This document shows, one piece after another, positions 1 through 6,042 of a stretch of DNA of 6,042 nt; within the stretch, counting starts at the first letter, position 1; every line of letters begins with the position of its first letter. The notes under the pieces were generated by a model, which was not told the DNA's origin, did no database searches, and saw nothing but the letters and a program-made list of their open reading frames with translations. The position numbers and the translations under genes were made by a program. Source of the DNA: Arenicella sp. (GTDB taxonomy: Bacteria > Pseudomonadota > Gammaproteobacteria > Arenicellales > Arenicellaceae); contig JAESTB010000013.1 of assembly GCA_016763815.1 (NCBI GenBank), positions 1 to 6,042 on the forward strand, given 5' to 3'.

Positions 1-188
1 CATTGATCCATCATCGCCGGATTAAGTTCAACTCCATAGCCAGTGACGTTTTTACTGCTTTGTAAGTGCTTAAGCAAGGAGCCGTTTCCGCAGCCTGAAT
101 CTATTACCCTGCTGCCAGGCTCAACCCAGTCAGAAATTATTTGGTGATCATGCCGCGAAAGAGTCGAGGTGTTTAGCCGCTTAGACAT
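1..188 (-). CDS. metW: MetW, methionine biosynthesis methyltransferase-like protein (5' part, cut by window edge)
   Basis: The first 62 codons of a Rossmann-fold, SAM-methyltransferase-like protein are visible; the rest lies beyond base 1. MetW proteins are about 200 residues long, so roughly a third is present. Residues 22-30 (VEPGSRVID) lead into the glycine-rich SAM-binding motif I, seen here as DSGCGNGSLL (30-39). Next comes VTGYGVEL (48-55), whose Glu54 is the acidic residue expected at the end of the second strand. This pattern, followed by NPAMM, is typical of MetW. The ATG at 188-186 overlaps the metX stop in the string ATGTCTAA, so its translation is probably coupled to metX. MetW accompanies MetX in many proteobacteria and is linked to methionine synthesis; its exact biochemical role is less certain. 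Motif I has Ser31 where Leu is more usual in the DLGCG form, a minor change. Family assignment is firm for a fragment, supported by both sequence and position. Confidence 0.88.
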   Translation of the reverse strand, partial: MSKRLNTSTLSRHDHQIISDWVEPGSRVIDSGCGNGSLLKHLQSSKNVTGYGVELNPAMMDQ

Positions 189-1392
189 GCTGAGGCTCAC
201 CCATTGACGTTACCTTGGGTTGACTATTTAAAGCAGATTCACAAGTTAAATCAGATTCGCGAGCGATTCTATCTAGGTAAGATTGCATTACTCTGGTGTA
301 ATCGTCGATGTTTAACAAAAATGAGTCGTGCCCGTTTAGGCTGGTTACTTCAGCGTAGCTTACGTTCAACTTATTGCTTTGTAGTGCGCGCACTATTTCT
401 CGAGACCGTTCGGGCGAGAAACGCCAGTCGCTGCTGAATGAAATCACCAAAAAATCAGCCGTGGCAGGAGCGAAAGCTTCGGTAAGGTCGTTATTGGTCT
501 CGGCCGCAGGGTTATAATAGTCCAGCGCCTTGGTCATCAAGAGGTAAGTGTTGGCGTCAAATTTATCGATGAACGCATCGCCTTGATAGCGCAGGTAGCT
601 CTCAACTTCAAACTCAGGTGTGAACTCGTAGTCGAACTTGGCTTTCTTGCGGAGGTTGCGACCGAATTTCTGGCCCATCATTTCTTCAGATAAATAGGTA
701 ATATGGCCGATCATACGAGCCACACGCATGCCGCGTGAAGGTGTTTTGCCGTGCTGATAATAATTGCCATTGTGAAAGTCTGGGTCAGTACGTATTGCCT
801 GACGTGCGACATCATTAAAGCCAATGTTCTGAGCGTTTAACTTAGCTGCGCTGGCAATCACGATGCAATGTCGCAAACGTTCTGGGTAGCTAATGCTCCA
901 TTGCATTGCTTGCATACCACCGAGGCTGCCGCCGATTACCGCAGCCCACCGAGTAATACCAAGGTGATCACTTAACTTGCTTTGCGTATAGACCCAGTCT
1001 TTTACTGTTACTAGCGGGAAGTCTGTGCCATAGGGTTTGTCGGTGGCTGGGTTAATTGAATTTGGCCCAGTGCTGCCATGACAACCGCCAATATTGTTAT
1101 TGCACACCACAAAGAACTTATTGGTGTCGATTGGCTTATCAGGGCCGATTAGTAAATGCCACCAGCCATTGGTTTTGCCTGAATCATCGTAGCGGCCGGC
1201 AACATGGTGGTCGCCGCTCAATGCATGGCAGATTAATAGTGCGTTATCACCTTGAGCATTGAGCTTGCCGTAAGTCTCATATACCAAGGTATAGCCGTCT
1301 AACTGCCCGCTACTTTCAAGCACCAGCGTTTCGTCAAACCTAACATGTTGAGGTTCGACCAGCTCATTTACATCTGATGTAGTAGTAGCCAT
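181..1392 (-). CDS. metX: MetX, homoserine O-acyltransferase (probably succinyltransferase)
   Basis: This 403-residue cytoplasmic alpha/beta-hydrolase-fold enzyme acylates homoserine, the first committed step of methionine synthesis. Visible family landmarks are ALSGDHHVAGR (57-67), the CNNNIGGCHGSTGP segment (97-110), and the nucleophile elbow GGSLGGMQAM (154-163) with catalytic Ser156. The other triad members are Asp322 in SDWRFSP (321-327) and His355 in NGHDSF (353-358). Arg226 lies where the family has a substrate-binding Arg. Arg324, two residues after the catalytic Asp, is at a position I recall as deciding acyl-CoA choice; Asp-Trp-Arg is the pattern of proteobacterial succinyltransferases and Leu that of acetyltransferases. 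I therefore infer succinyl-CoA use, although the family is commonly labelled acetyltransferase. Length is normal apart from about 20 extra C-terminal residues after the last helix. The ATG is preceded by AGGT with a 7-base spacer. The gene lies 13 bp after yggT and overlaps metW by 8 bp. Confidence 0.95.
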   Translation of the reverse strand: MATTTSDVNELVEPQHVRFDETLVLESSGQLDGYTLVYETYGKLNAQGDNALLICHALSGDHHVAGRYDDSGKTNGWWHLLIGPDKPIDTNKFFVVCNNNIGGCHGSTGPNSINPATDKPYGTDFPLVTVKDWVYTQSKLSDHLGITRWAAVIGGSLGGMQAMQWSISYPERLRHCIVIASAAKLNAQNIGFNDVARQAIRTDPDFHNGNYYQHGKTPSRGMRVARMIGHITYLSEEMMGQKFGRNLRKKAKFDYEFTPEFEVESYLRYQGDAFIDKFDANTYLLMTKALDYYNPAAETNNDLTEAFAPATADFLVISFSSDWRFSPERSREIVRALQSNKLNVSYAEVTSLNGHDSFLLNIDDYTRVMQSYLDRIARESDLTCESALNSQPKVTSMGEPQHV

Positions 1393-1405
1393 CAGTCTTA
1401 CCTGT

Positions 1406-1975
1406 TTATAGAGGTAGTCGGTATAACGGTGCGATCAACAGTATTTGGCTTATCCGTAAGAATAGGATTACCAACATCGGAGAAAAATCAATGCCGCCCA
1501 GTGGCGGTATTAGTTTTCGCGCTGGTGCTAAAAGGGGCTCACTGATTGAGCGAGCGGTAGTTAGAATCGGGTGATAGCTATGAGGATTTAACCAGCTAGC
1601 GATAATGCCGATAAAGATCGCAGCGAGAAATACATAAATACTTGAGTCCAGCACCGCCGCAACAGCGACGCTGAGTATTTTTAATAGCGAATATGTGCTT
1701 AGGCCGCCGCCTGCCACCAGTACCAGCACATAGACCTTAATCAGAGCGATAACCACCGCAAGCAACACCGTGGCTGTATCGATCACGCCAACGCTCGGTA
1801 TAACCCGCCGCATAGGAACGATCAACGGGTTAGTCGCTGTGATGATAAATTGACCGACCTCATTGCGAAAGTCGGCGCGCACCCATTGCATCCAGAACCG
1901 TATCAATACGACGTAAAGTGCGAAATTAAAGAGTGCTTCAATAAGGAAAGCGCTGGCATTTTGAATATAAGGCAT
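1406..1975 (-). CDS. yggT: YggT family integral membrane protein
   Basis: This 189-residue, strongly hydrophobic protein has two copies of the YggT domain. Each copy has a membrane segment, then an Asn/Glu-Pro-Leu ... Pro-x-Arg-x-x-Ile-Pro motif, then another membrane segment. The first motif is NPLIVPMRRVIP (49-60) followed by GVIDTA; the second is EPLLAPARKLIPPLGGID (146-163). Likely membrane segments are about 7-29, 66-88, 95-130 (probably two short helices) and 165-185. There is no cleavable signal peptide; the first helix begins close to the N-terminus. The molecular function of the family is not established; homologues have been linked to osmotic or ion stress and, in plastids, to membrane-complex biogenesis. 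It sits 26 bp after proC and 13 bp before metX, in a conserved order. No clear Shine-Dalgarno sequence precedes the ATG; that stretch is filled by repeats of an AGAACT unit. Family call is firm; function is unknown. Confidence 0.93.
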   Translation of the reverse strand: MPYIQNASAFLIEALFNFALYVVLIRFWMQWVRADFRNEVGQFIITATNPLIVPMRRVIPSVGVIDTATVLLAVVIALIKVYVLVLVAGGGLSTYSLLKILSVAVAAVLDSSIYVFLAAIFIGIIASWLNPHSYHPILTTARSISEPLLAPARKLIPPLGGIDFSPMLVILFLRISQILLIAPLYRLPL

Positions 1976-2030
1976 AGTTCTAATCGAGTTCTAACTGGGG
2001 TCTAACCGAGTTCTTTTGCGAGTTCTTTTG
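1976..2030. repeat. Short tandem repeat at the proC/yggT junction
   Basis: CGAGTTCTTTTG occurs twice in exact tandem at 2007-2018 and 2019-2030, inside the 3' end of proC, where it encodes the doubled Lys-Glu-Leu of SKELAKELG. Shorter copies continue past the proC stop: CGAGTTCT at 1985-1992 and AGTTCTAA at 1976-1983, directly before the yggT start. The 12-base unit equals four codons, so copy-number change would keep the proC frame. The repeat is directly visible; any regulatory meaning is inference. Confidence 0.7.
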
Positions 2031-2823
2031 ATCGAGTGCGCGCAGCTTCAAATGCGTCAGCGATCACGTTTTTTAACTTGGCCTGCTCGAACGATTGCAA
2101 TGCCTTTTCGGTAGTGCCGTTCGGTGAGGTAACATTATCTATTAATGTTTGTAGTGGGGTGTCGCTGGCAGAAATTAATTTTGCTGCACCGGCTGCGGTT
2201 TGAACAGCAAGCGCTTTAGCCGTGTCACTACTTAAGCCGGCGGCTTCAGCGGCTTCAATCAAGCCCTGAATAAACAATAAAAAATTGGCCGGACCACTTC
2301 CAGAAAGTGCCGTTACACTATCGATATCTTTCTCGCTGGTAACCCATGCGGAGATGCCAACCGTATTACAGAGTTTGCTGGTGGCATCACGTTGTAGTTT
2401 ATTTACACGCTCATTGGCGTACAAACCGCAGGCTCCCATGCCAACTAACGCAGGGGTATTTGGCATAACTCGAACAATAGCGAAGTGGCCATCAAGCCAT
2501 TTCTCGATTGAACTGGCCGTAATACCTGCGACTACCGATACAATCAACGGCTGTTGGGCTTTAAATTCTAGCGCCAATGGAGTCAAAACTTGTTGCAGCA
2601 CTTGCGGTTTGACGGCCATAACAACAATGTCTGAGTTGCTAATAAGTTCGGCGTTGTGCTTCGCCACATTGATGCCGAATTGCTGTGCTAATGAGTGTGC
2701 CTTTTCGACGTTAGGCTCGAACACCCAGAGTTGTTTTGCATCAATGTCTCCTTGCGAAACGATGCCACCAATTAAGCTGGCGGCCATATTGCCGCCACCG
2801 ATAAAGCCAATTCTATTAGTCAC
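2002..2823 (-). CDS. proC: ProC, pyrroline-5-carboxylate reductase
   Basis: This cytoplasmic enzyme reduces 1-pyrroline-5-carboxylate to L-proline with NAD(P)H, the last step of proline synthesis. Its 273 residues are the normal family length. The N-terminal Rossmann nucleotide site is GFIGGGNMA (6-14), followed by AVKPQ (70-74) and the conserved RVMPNTPA (118-125). The C-terminal dimerisation and substrate domain carries the family signature around ALSGSGPANF (172-181) and the VTSPNGTTEKAL segment (231-242). The start is GTG at 2823-2821; it places Met only four residues before the Rossmann strand, as in homologues, and no ATG or GTG lies in frame in the upstream leader I read. Only a weak AAGA precedes it. 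A candidate promoter and a perfect dyad lie 40-76 bp upstream. The yggS-proC pairing is widespread. The C-terminus ends in a duplicated KEL motif made by a tandem DNA repeat. Confidence 0.97.
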   Translation of the reverse strand: MTNRIGFIGGGNMAASLIGGIVSQGDIDAKQLWVFEPNVEKAHSLAQQFGINVAKHNAELISNSDIVVMAVKPQVLQQVLTPLALEFKAQQPLIVSVVAGITASSIEKWLDGHFAIVRVMPNTPALVGMGACGLYANERVNKLQRDATSKLCNTVGISAWVTSEKDIDSVTALSGSGPANFLLFIQGLIEAAEAAGLSSDTAKALAVQTAAGAAKLISASDTPLQTLIDNVTSPNGTTEKALQSFEQAKLKNVIADAFEAARTRSKELAKELG

Positions 2824-2862
2824 TATTTGATCTTGCGAAGAGTTAAAAAGAGTTGAAGTTAA

Positions 2863-2899
2863 ATTGTACCGTTTTAGAGAGCATTAGGCTAAGCCTAAT
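2863..2899 (-). promoter_or_regulatory. Candidate proC promoter with overlapping 17-bp dyad
   Basis: On the minus strand TACAAT (2868-2863) matches five of six bases of a sigma70 -10 box and lies 40 bp before the proC GTG. Eighteen bases further upstream is TTAGCC (2892-2887), a weak three-of-six -35. This -35 falls inside a perfect inverted repeat: arms ATTAGGCT (2883-2890) and AGCCTAAT (2892-2899) around one central base. Such an arrangement suits a repressor or activator operator controlling proC-yggT-metX-metW. It is not a good terminator, since no T-run follows in either direction and the centre is too tight for a normal loop. The dyad is seen directly; promoter and operator roles are inferred. 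Confidence 0.4.
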
Positions 2900-2979
2900 C
2901 GGCCAGTAAACGCCAGTTGAGCCTTTTGTCTTAACCGCCGTCAGAGGCTGGGTGCATTGCTACGGTCTATCAGCCGCCA

Positions 2980-3672
2980 TTAGTCGCGTGCACCAAAAAG
3001 ATCGGTGCCAATCCGTACCATGGTGCTGCCCTCGGCGATGGCCGCTTCTAGGTCGCCAGACATGCCCATTGATAGTTGGTCAAGGTTGAGTCCGTAGTGT
3101 TGATTACAGTGTTCTAGTAACTCGCGTGCCTGAGCGAAAACGGCTCTTTGTTGATCTTGCTGTTCCCGCGCTTTAGGAATCATCATGAACCCGCGTAACA
3201 CGGCGCCGTCGATTTCGGCGATTTGCTGACTTAGCTCGGCGGCTTCGCTGAGTGCGACACCGCCTTTGCTGACCTCATTATCTGGGTTGAGCTGTATCAG
3301 TAGGTTGATGGGTGACTGTCGGCTGTGTTGCGCCGCTAGGCGTTTAGCGATTTTGAGGCGATCAACGCCATGTACCCAATCAAAATGTTGGGCGATTAAT
3401 TTAGTCTTGTTAGACTGAATTTGACCAATAAAATGCCAGCTGACAGGCAAATCTGGTAACTGACATTGCTTGTCAATTGCCTCTTGCAGGTAGTTTTCGC
3501 CTAAGTCGAGCAGACCCGCATCGGAAAATTGCTGGATTAATTTAATGCTTTGTTTCTTGCTCGCGCCTATTAACTTAACGCTATCTGGCCGCCGCAGGTT
3601 AGCCTCGCAAACATTCGATATGCGCGCTAAAACGGTGGTCAATTTATGGCTTACGTAATCACTATTACTCAT
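2980..3672 (-). CDS. yggS: YggS/PLPBP family pyridoxal 5'-phosphate homeostasis protein
   Basis: This 230-residue single-domain PLP-binding protein has the fold of the alanine racemase N-terminal barrel. Family members keep PLP levels balanced and affect amino-acid and keto-acid pools rather than catalysing a known reaction. Lys39 in GASKK (36-40) is the expected PLP Schiff-base lysine. Further signatures are LGENYLQEA (57-65), WHFIGQIQSNK (79-89), and the phosphate-binding C-terminus with SMGMSGDLEAAI (201-212) and GSTMVRIGTDLFGARD (215-230). I chose the ATG at 3672-3670: it gives the normal family length. A TTG at 3726 would add 18 residues unlike the family and run into the pilT ribosome-binding region. 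Neither start has a good Shine-Dalgarno sequence. The gene is divergent from pilT, with 71 bp between starts, and 156 bp upstream of proC, the common yggS-proC pairing. Confidence 0.94.
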   Translation of the reverse strand: MSNSDYVSHKLTTVLARISNVCEANLRRPDSVKLIGASKKQSIKLIQQFSDAGLLDLGENYLQEAIDKQCQLPDLPVSWHFIGQIQSNKTKLIAQHFDWVHGVDRLKIAKRLAAQHSRQSPINLLIQLNPDNEVSKGGVALSEAAELSQQIAEIDGAVLRGFMMIPKAREQQDQQRAVFAQARELLEHCNQHYGLNLDQLSMGMSGDLEAAIAEGSTMVRIGTDLFGARD

Positions 3673-3743
3673 GGTTAAATTTGTGGTTATACTTGGTTCG
3701 ATAAATTCACCTAAAATGTACAGCAAATAGCCCCGGAGAAGGG
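3673..3743. promoter_or_regulatory. Divergent yggS / pilT promoter region
   Basis: These 71 bp separate two divergent starts, so promoters for both transcripts should lie here or extend into the genes. For pilT, TAAAAT (3712-3717) matches five of six -10 bases and would give a leader of about 20 nt; no convincing -35 stands at 16-18 bp. The pilT ribosome-binding sequence GGAGAAGGG (3735-3743) is strong, with GGAG five bases before the ATG. For yggS, TATAAC on the minus strand (3691-3686) is -10-like but would leave a leader of only about 7 nt. No clear sigma54 GG-N10-GC element was seen. Confidence 0.35.
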
Positions 3744-4781
3744 ATGGATATTACCGAGTTACTCGCCTTTAGCCATAAAAATAAAGCATCAGATTTGCAC
3801 GTTTCGGCTGGCATGCCACCAATGATTCGTGTTGACGGTGATATGAAGCGTATTAACTTGCCGACGCTCGATGACGAAACTGTGTTGAAAATGATATTTG
3901 ATATCATGAACGACCAACAGCGAAAGAGTTACGAAGAAAATCTTGAAGTGGATTTTTCATTCGAAATCCCTAATGTTGCTCGATTTCGTGTAAACGCATT
4001 TAATCAAGACCGTGGACCCGCGGCTGTATTTCGTACGATTCCTTCAGTAGTACTGAGTCTAGATGATCTTAATGCACCTCAGATTTTTAGAGAGTTGGTG
4101 TCCAAGCCTCGAGGCTTGATATTGGTTACCGGCCCTACTGGTTCTGGTAAGTCTACTACCCTAGCGGCGATGGTTGACTACATCAATGAAAAGCAACGTT
4201 CGCATATTTTGACTGTCGAAGACCCGATCGAATTTGTACACACCAGTAAGAAATGTTTAATTAACCAACGAGAGTTGAATAAGGATACGCATAGTTTCGA
4301 CAATGCTCTACGTTCGGCTTTGCGTGAAGACCCCGACGTAATTCTAGTTGGCGAGCTGCGTGATTTAGAGACAATTCGGCTAGCCATGACGGCGGCAGAA
4401 ACCGGTCACCTAGTATTGGCCACCTTGCACACAACATCCGCGCCTAAAACGGTTGACCGTATTGTTGATGTATTTCCAGGCGAGGAAAAATCGATGGTTC
4501 GCTCAATGTTGTCGGAGTCAATTCAGGCGGTTGTTGCGCAAACTTTAATTAAAAAGATTGGCGGCGGGCGAGTTGCGGCACATGAAATCATGGTCGGCAC
4601 ATCGGCTATTCGAAACTTGATTCGCGAAGATAAGGTTGCGCAGATGTATTCGATGATTCAAACCGGTCAAGCCTATGGCATGCAGACGCTTGATCAATGT
4701 TTGGAGGGCTTAGTGCGCGATCGGTTAATTACGCCAGGCGATGCTCGCTCTCTTGCCGTTGATAAGCGCAAGTTCGTGTAA
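3744..4781 (+). CDS. pilT: PilT, type IV pilus retraction ATPase
   Basis: PilT is the hexameric cytoplasmic motor at the base of the type IV pilus that depolymerises the fibre and powers retraction, twitching, surface sensing and DNA uptake. The 345 residues align closely with Pseudomonas PilT from the first residues (MDITELLAFS) almost to the end. The N-terminal PAS-like domain covers about 1-110. The RecA-like domain has Walker A GPTGSGKST (130-138, Lys136), the Asp box LTVEDPIE (156-163), the Walker B segment ILVGELRD (200-207) with catalytic Glu204, and the His box with His222 and His229 (LHTTSA). The PilT-specific AIRNLIRE motif (288-295), needed for retraction in studied PilT proteins, is intact and separates it from PilB and PilU. 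All key residues are present, so it should be active. The ATG has a strong GGAGAAGGG upstream. It probably heads a pilT-pilU operon. Confidence 0.98.
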   Translation: MDITELLAFSHKNKASDLHVSAGMPPMIRVDGDMKRINLPTLDDETVLKMIFDIMNDQQRKSYEENLEVDFSFEIPNVARFRVNAFNQDRGPAAVFRTIPSVVLSLDDLNAPQIFRELVSKPRGLILVTGPTGSGKSTTLAAMVDYINEKQRSHILTVEDPIEFVHTSKKCLINQRELNKDTHSFDNALRSALREDPDVILVGELRDLETIRLAMTAAETGHLVLATLHTTSAPKTVDRIVDVFPGEEKSMVRSMLSESIQAVVAQTLIKKIGGGRVAAHEIMVGTSAIRNLIREDKVAQMYSMIQTGQAYGMQTLDQCLEGLVRDRLITPGDARSLAVDKRKFV

Positions 4782-4817
4782 ATGTTTTTTGATAACTGGT
4801 AAACCTACCCCCCACTC

Positions 4818-4821
4818 GGAG
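4818..4821 (+). promoter_or_regulatory. pilU ribosome-binding site
   Basis: GGAG stands eight bases before the ATG at 4830, good spacing for that start. It decides against the in-frame ATG at 4839 (Met4), which would be 17 bases away. It lies in the 48-bp gap after pilT, which has no terminator hairpin, consistent with co-transcription. Confidence 0.7.
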
Positions 4822-4829
4822 TTACCCTA

Positions 4830-5960
4830 ATGTATAAAATGGCCGACTTGTTGCGTGCAATGATGGTGAAAAATGCCTCAGACATGTTCATTACCGCGAA
4901 CGCAACGCCTAGCTTTAAAGTTGATGGTAAAATTTTTCCGATTGCGGGCAACCCTCTAAATCGTAAAGATTCTCAAGAGCTTTGCTATAGCATTATGAAC
5001 GAGGAGCAGCGCCGTGTCTTTGAGGGTGAAAAAGAATGTAATTTCGCTATTCATCCGAAGCAAATTGGTCGCTTTCGAGTAAACGTATTTATACAGCAAG
5101 ACAGCGTTGGCATGGTATTGCGAGCGATTAAAACTAATATTCCGACCACCGAAGAGCTAAAAATTCCTGAAGTCTTGAAAAAGATGATTATGAAAAAGCG
5201 TGGTCTATTGATCTTTGTTGGTGGTACAGGTACAGGTAAAAGCACCTCAATGGCGTCATTGGTTGATTACCGCAACCGCAATTCTCAAGATCATATTATT
5301 ACGATTGAAGATCCGATCGAATATTTGCACACGCACAAGAAGTCGATTGTCACTCAGCGTGAAGTGGGGGTAGATACCAACTCATTCGATATCGCACTCA
5401 TTAACGCGATGCGCCAAGCGCCAGACGTTATTCAAATTGGCGAAATTCGTACTCGCGAAACGATGGACTCGGCGATTGTGTTCTCTGAAACAGGTCATCT
5501 ATGCATCGCTACGTTGCATGCCAACAATGCTTACCAGGCGCTTGACCGAATCTTTAATTTCTTCCCGGCTGATCGTCGTGACCAATTATCTATGGACTTA
5601 TCGATGAATCTTTATGGACTAGTCTCACAACGCTTGCTGCCGATAAAAGGTAAAGAAGGTCGAGTTCCGGCGGTGGAAATATTAATCAATAGCCCGATGA
5701 TTTCAAACATGATTAAGGATCACCGAATTGACGAGATCCGTAGTGCGATGGAAAAATCGGTAGAGTGGGGAATGCAGACATTCGACCAAGCATTATTCGA
5801 TTTACATGAGCGCGACTTGATCACTTATGAAGATGCTATCAAAAATGCCGAGTCGGAAAATGACCTACGCTTGGCGATTAAATTGAAAGGCAAAGATGCG
5901 GCGAGTACAGAGTTCGGAGAAACCTTGGCTAATGTTGGAATCGATGAGGGTGAAGACTAA
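4830..5960 (+). CDS. pilU: PilU, accessory type IV pilus retraction ATPase (PilT paralogue)
   Basis: PilU is a PilT-like hexameric ATPase that supports pilus retraction, mainly together with PilT, for example under load or when PilT activity is impaired. The 376 residues resemble Pseudomonas PilU (about 380). An N-terminal PAS-like domain (about 1-115) includes the opening ASDMFITANATPSFKVDGK. The RecA-like domain has Walker A GGTGTGKST (131-139, Lys137), the Asp box ITIEDPIE (157-164), the catalytic Glu205 in IGEIRTRET, and the His box with His223 and His230 (LHANNA). LHANNA, the VTQREVGVDT segment and the NDLRLAIK stretch near the C-terminus are PilU-like. The PilT AIRNLIRE motif is absent, replaced by ISNMIKDHRI (291-300). 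After about residue 352 comes a short tail, likely flexible, ending in acidic IDEGED. No key ATPase residue is missing. It lies 48 bp after pilT. Confidence 0.97.
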   Translation: MYKMADLLRAMMVKNASDMFITANATPSFKVDGKIFPIAGNPLNRKDSQELCYSIMNEEQRRVFEGEKECNFAIHPKQIGRFRVNVFIQQDSVGMVLRAIKTNIPTTEELKIPEVLKKMIMKKRGLLIFVGGTGTGKSTSMASLVDYRNRNSQDHIITIEDPIEYLHTHKKSIVTQREVGVDTNSFDIALINAMRQAPDVIQIGEIRTRETMDSAIVFSETGHLCIATLHANNAYQALDRIFNFFPADRRDQLSMDLSMNLYGLVSQRLLPIKGKEGRVPAVEILINSPMISNMIKDHRIDEIRSAMEKSVEWGMQTFDQALFDLHERDLITYEDAIKNAESENDLRLAIKLKGKDAASTEFGETLANVGIDEGED

Positions 5961-5962
5961 TC

Positions 5963-6042
5963 CTAAAGTGCCTTAATTAGCGCGGGTATCACCGGCATCA
6001 AGCTTTGCCTAATAACATCGCTAACAACGCCATTCTTACCGG
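5963..6042 (-). CDS. Possible 3' end of a convergent, unidentified gene (partial)
   Basis: On the minus strand one frame stays open from the window edge for 25 codons and stops at TAG (5965-5963), two bases after the pilU stop. The visible peptide begins GKNGVVSDVIRQSL and ends MPVIPALIKAL, a mixed amphipathic tail that I do not recognise. The other two minus frames hit stops, and no plus-strand gene can be seen starting after pilU. An open run of this length occurs by chance fairly often, so it is only a candidate. Product unknown. Confidence 0.35.
   Translation of the reverse strand, partial: GKNGVVSDVIRQSLMPVIPALIKAL

Noticed and set aside
204..437. Plus-strand open frame antisense to the 3' part of metX
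   Set aside because: metX is clearly coding on the other strand to its normal C-terminus, and the antisense peptide shows no recognisable domain.
1056..1262. Plus-strand open frame antisense to metX
   Set aside because: It lies opposite the conserved MetX N-terminal region and the peptide looks like a frame shadow.
2285..2830. Long plus-strand open frame (181 codons) antisense to proC
   Set aside because: It is the shadow of proC, which has every family motif; the antisense peptide resembles no family I know.
2883..2899. Reading the dyad as a rho-independent terminator for yggS
   Set aside because: The stem is only moderately GC-rich, the arms leave almost no loop, and no T-run follows on either strand.
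3673..3726. Extending yggS to a TTG start that adds 18 residues
   Set aside because: The extra residues do not match the family N-terminus, no ribosome-binding site precedes the TTG, and the ATG gives normal length.
4782..4802. Six-codon mini-frame (ATG to TAA) directly after the pilT stop
   Set aside because: It is too short to judge, has no ribosome-binding site of its own, and is easily explained by chance.
3744..5960. pilT and pilU as a recent tandem duplication
   Set aside because: Each matches its own long-separated family, with different Walker A, His-box and C-terminal motifs, so this is an ancient paralogue pair.

Overview
This 6042-base window is a conventional chromosomal segment of a gammaproteobacterium. 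The PilT, PilU, ProC and MetX proteins are close to those of Pseudomonas-like, non-enteric bacteria. The gene order metW-metX-yggT-proC-yggS facing pilT-pilU matches what I recall of the Pseudomonas arrangement. Base composition is moderate and even, and no mobile element, phage, tRNA, rRNA or CRISPR signal is visible. I cannot name the genus from sequence alone.

Left two thirds (1-3672), minus strand. Reading leftwards from a short divergent gap, the genes are yggS (PLP-homeostasis protein), proC (last step of proline synthesis), yggT (two-repeat membrane protein), metX (homoserine O-acyltransferase) and the 5' part of metW, cut by the window edge. From proC to metW the genes are tightly packed: 26 bp, then 13 bp, then an 8-bp overlap, which suggests one transcript. 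Between yggS and proC lie 156 bp with a perfect 17-bp dyad and a plausible -10 box, so proC may have its own regulated promoter.

Right third (3744-5960), plus strand. pilT and pilU encode the two paralogous retraction ATPases of the type IV pilus, 48 bp apart and probably co-transcribed. The organism therefore probably makes retractile type IV pili used in twitching, attachment or DNA uptake. Two bases after the pilU stop, a convergent minus-strand reading frame may enter from the right edge, but only 25 codons are visible.

The metabolic and pilus genes do not form one pathway. They share a divergent promoter region of about 71 bp and are a conserved neighbourhood. I find no undescribed system here. 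The points most worth checking are the acyl-CoA specificity of MetX (probably succinyl, from an Asp-Trp-Arg motif), the dyad upstream of proC, and a 12-bp tandem repeat at the proC/yggT junction.
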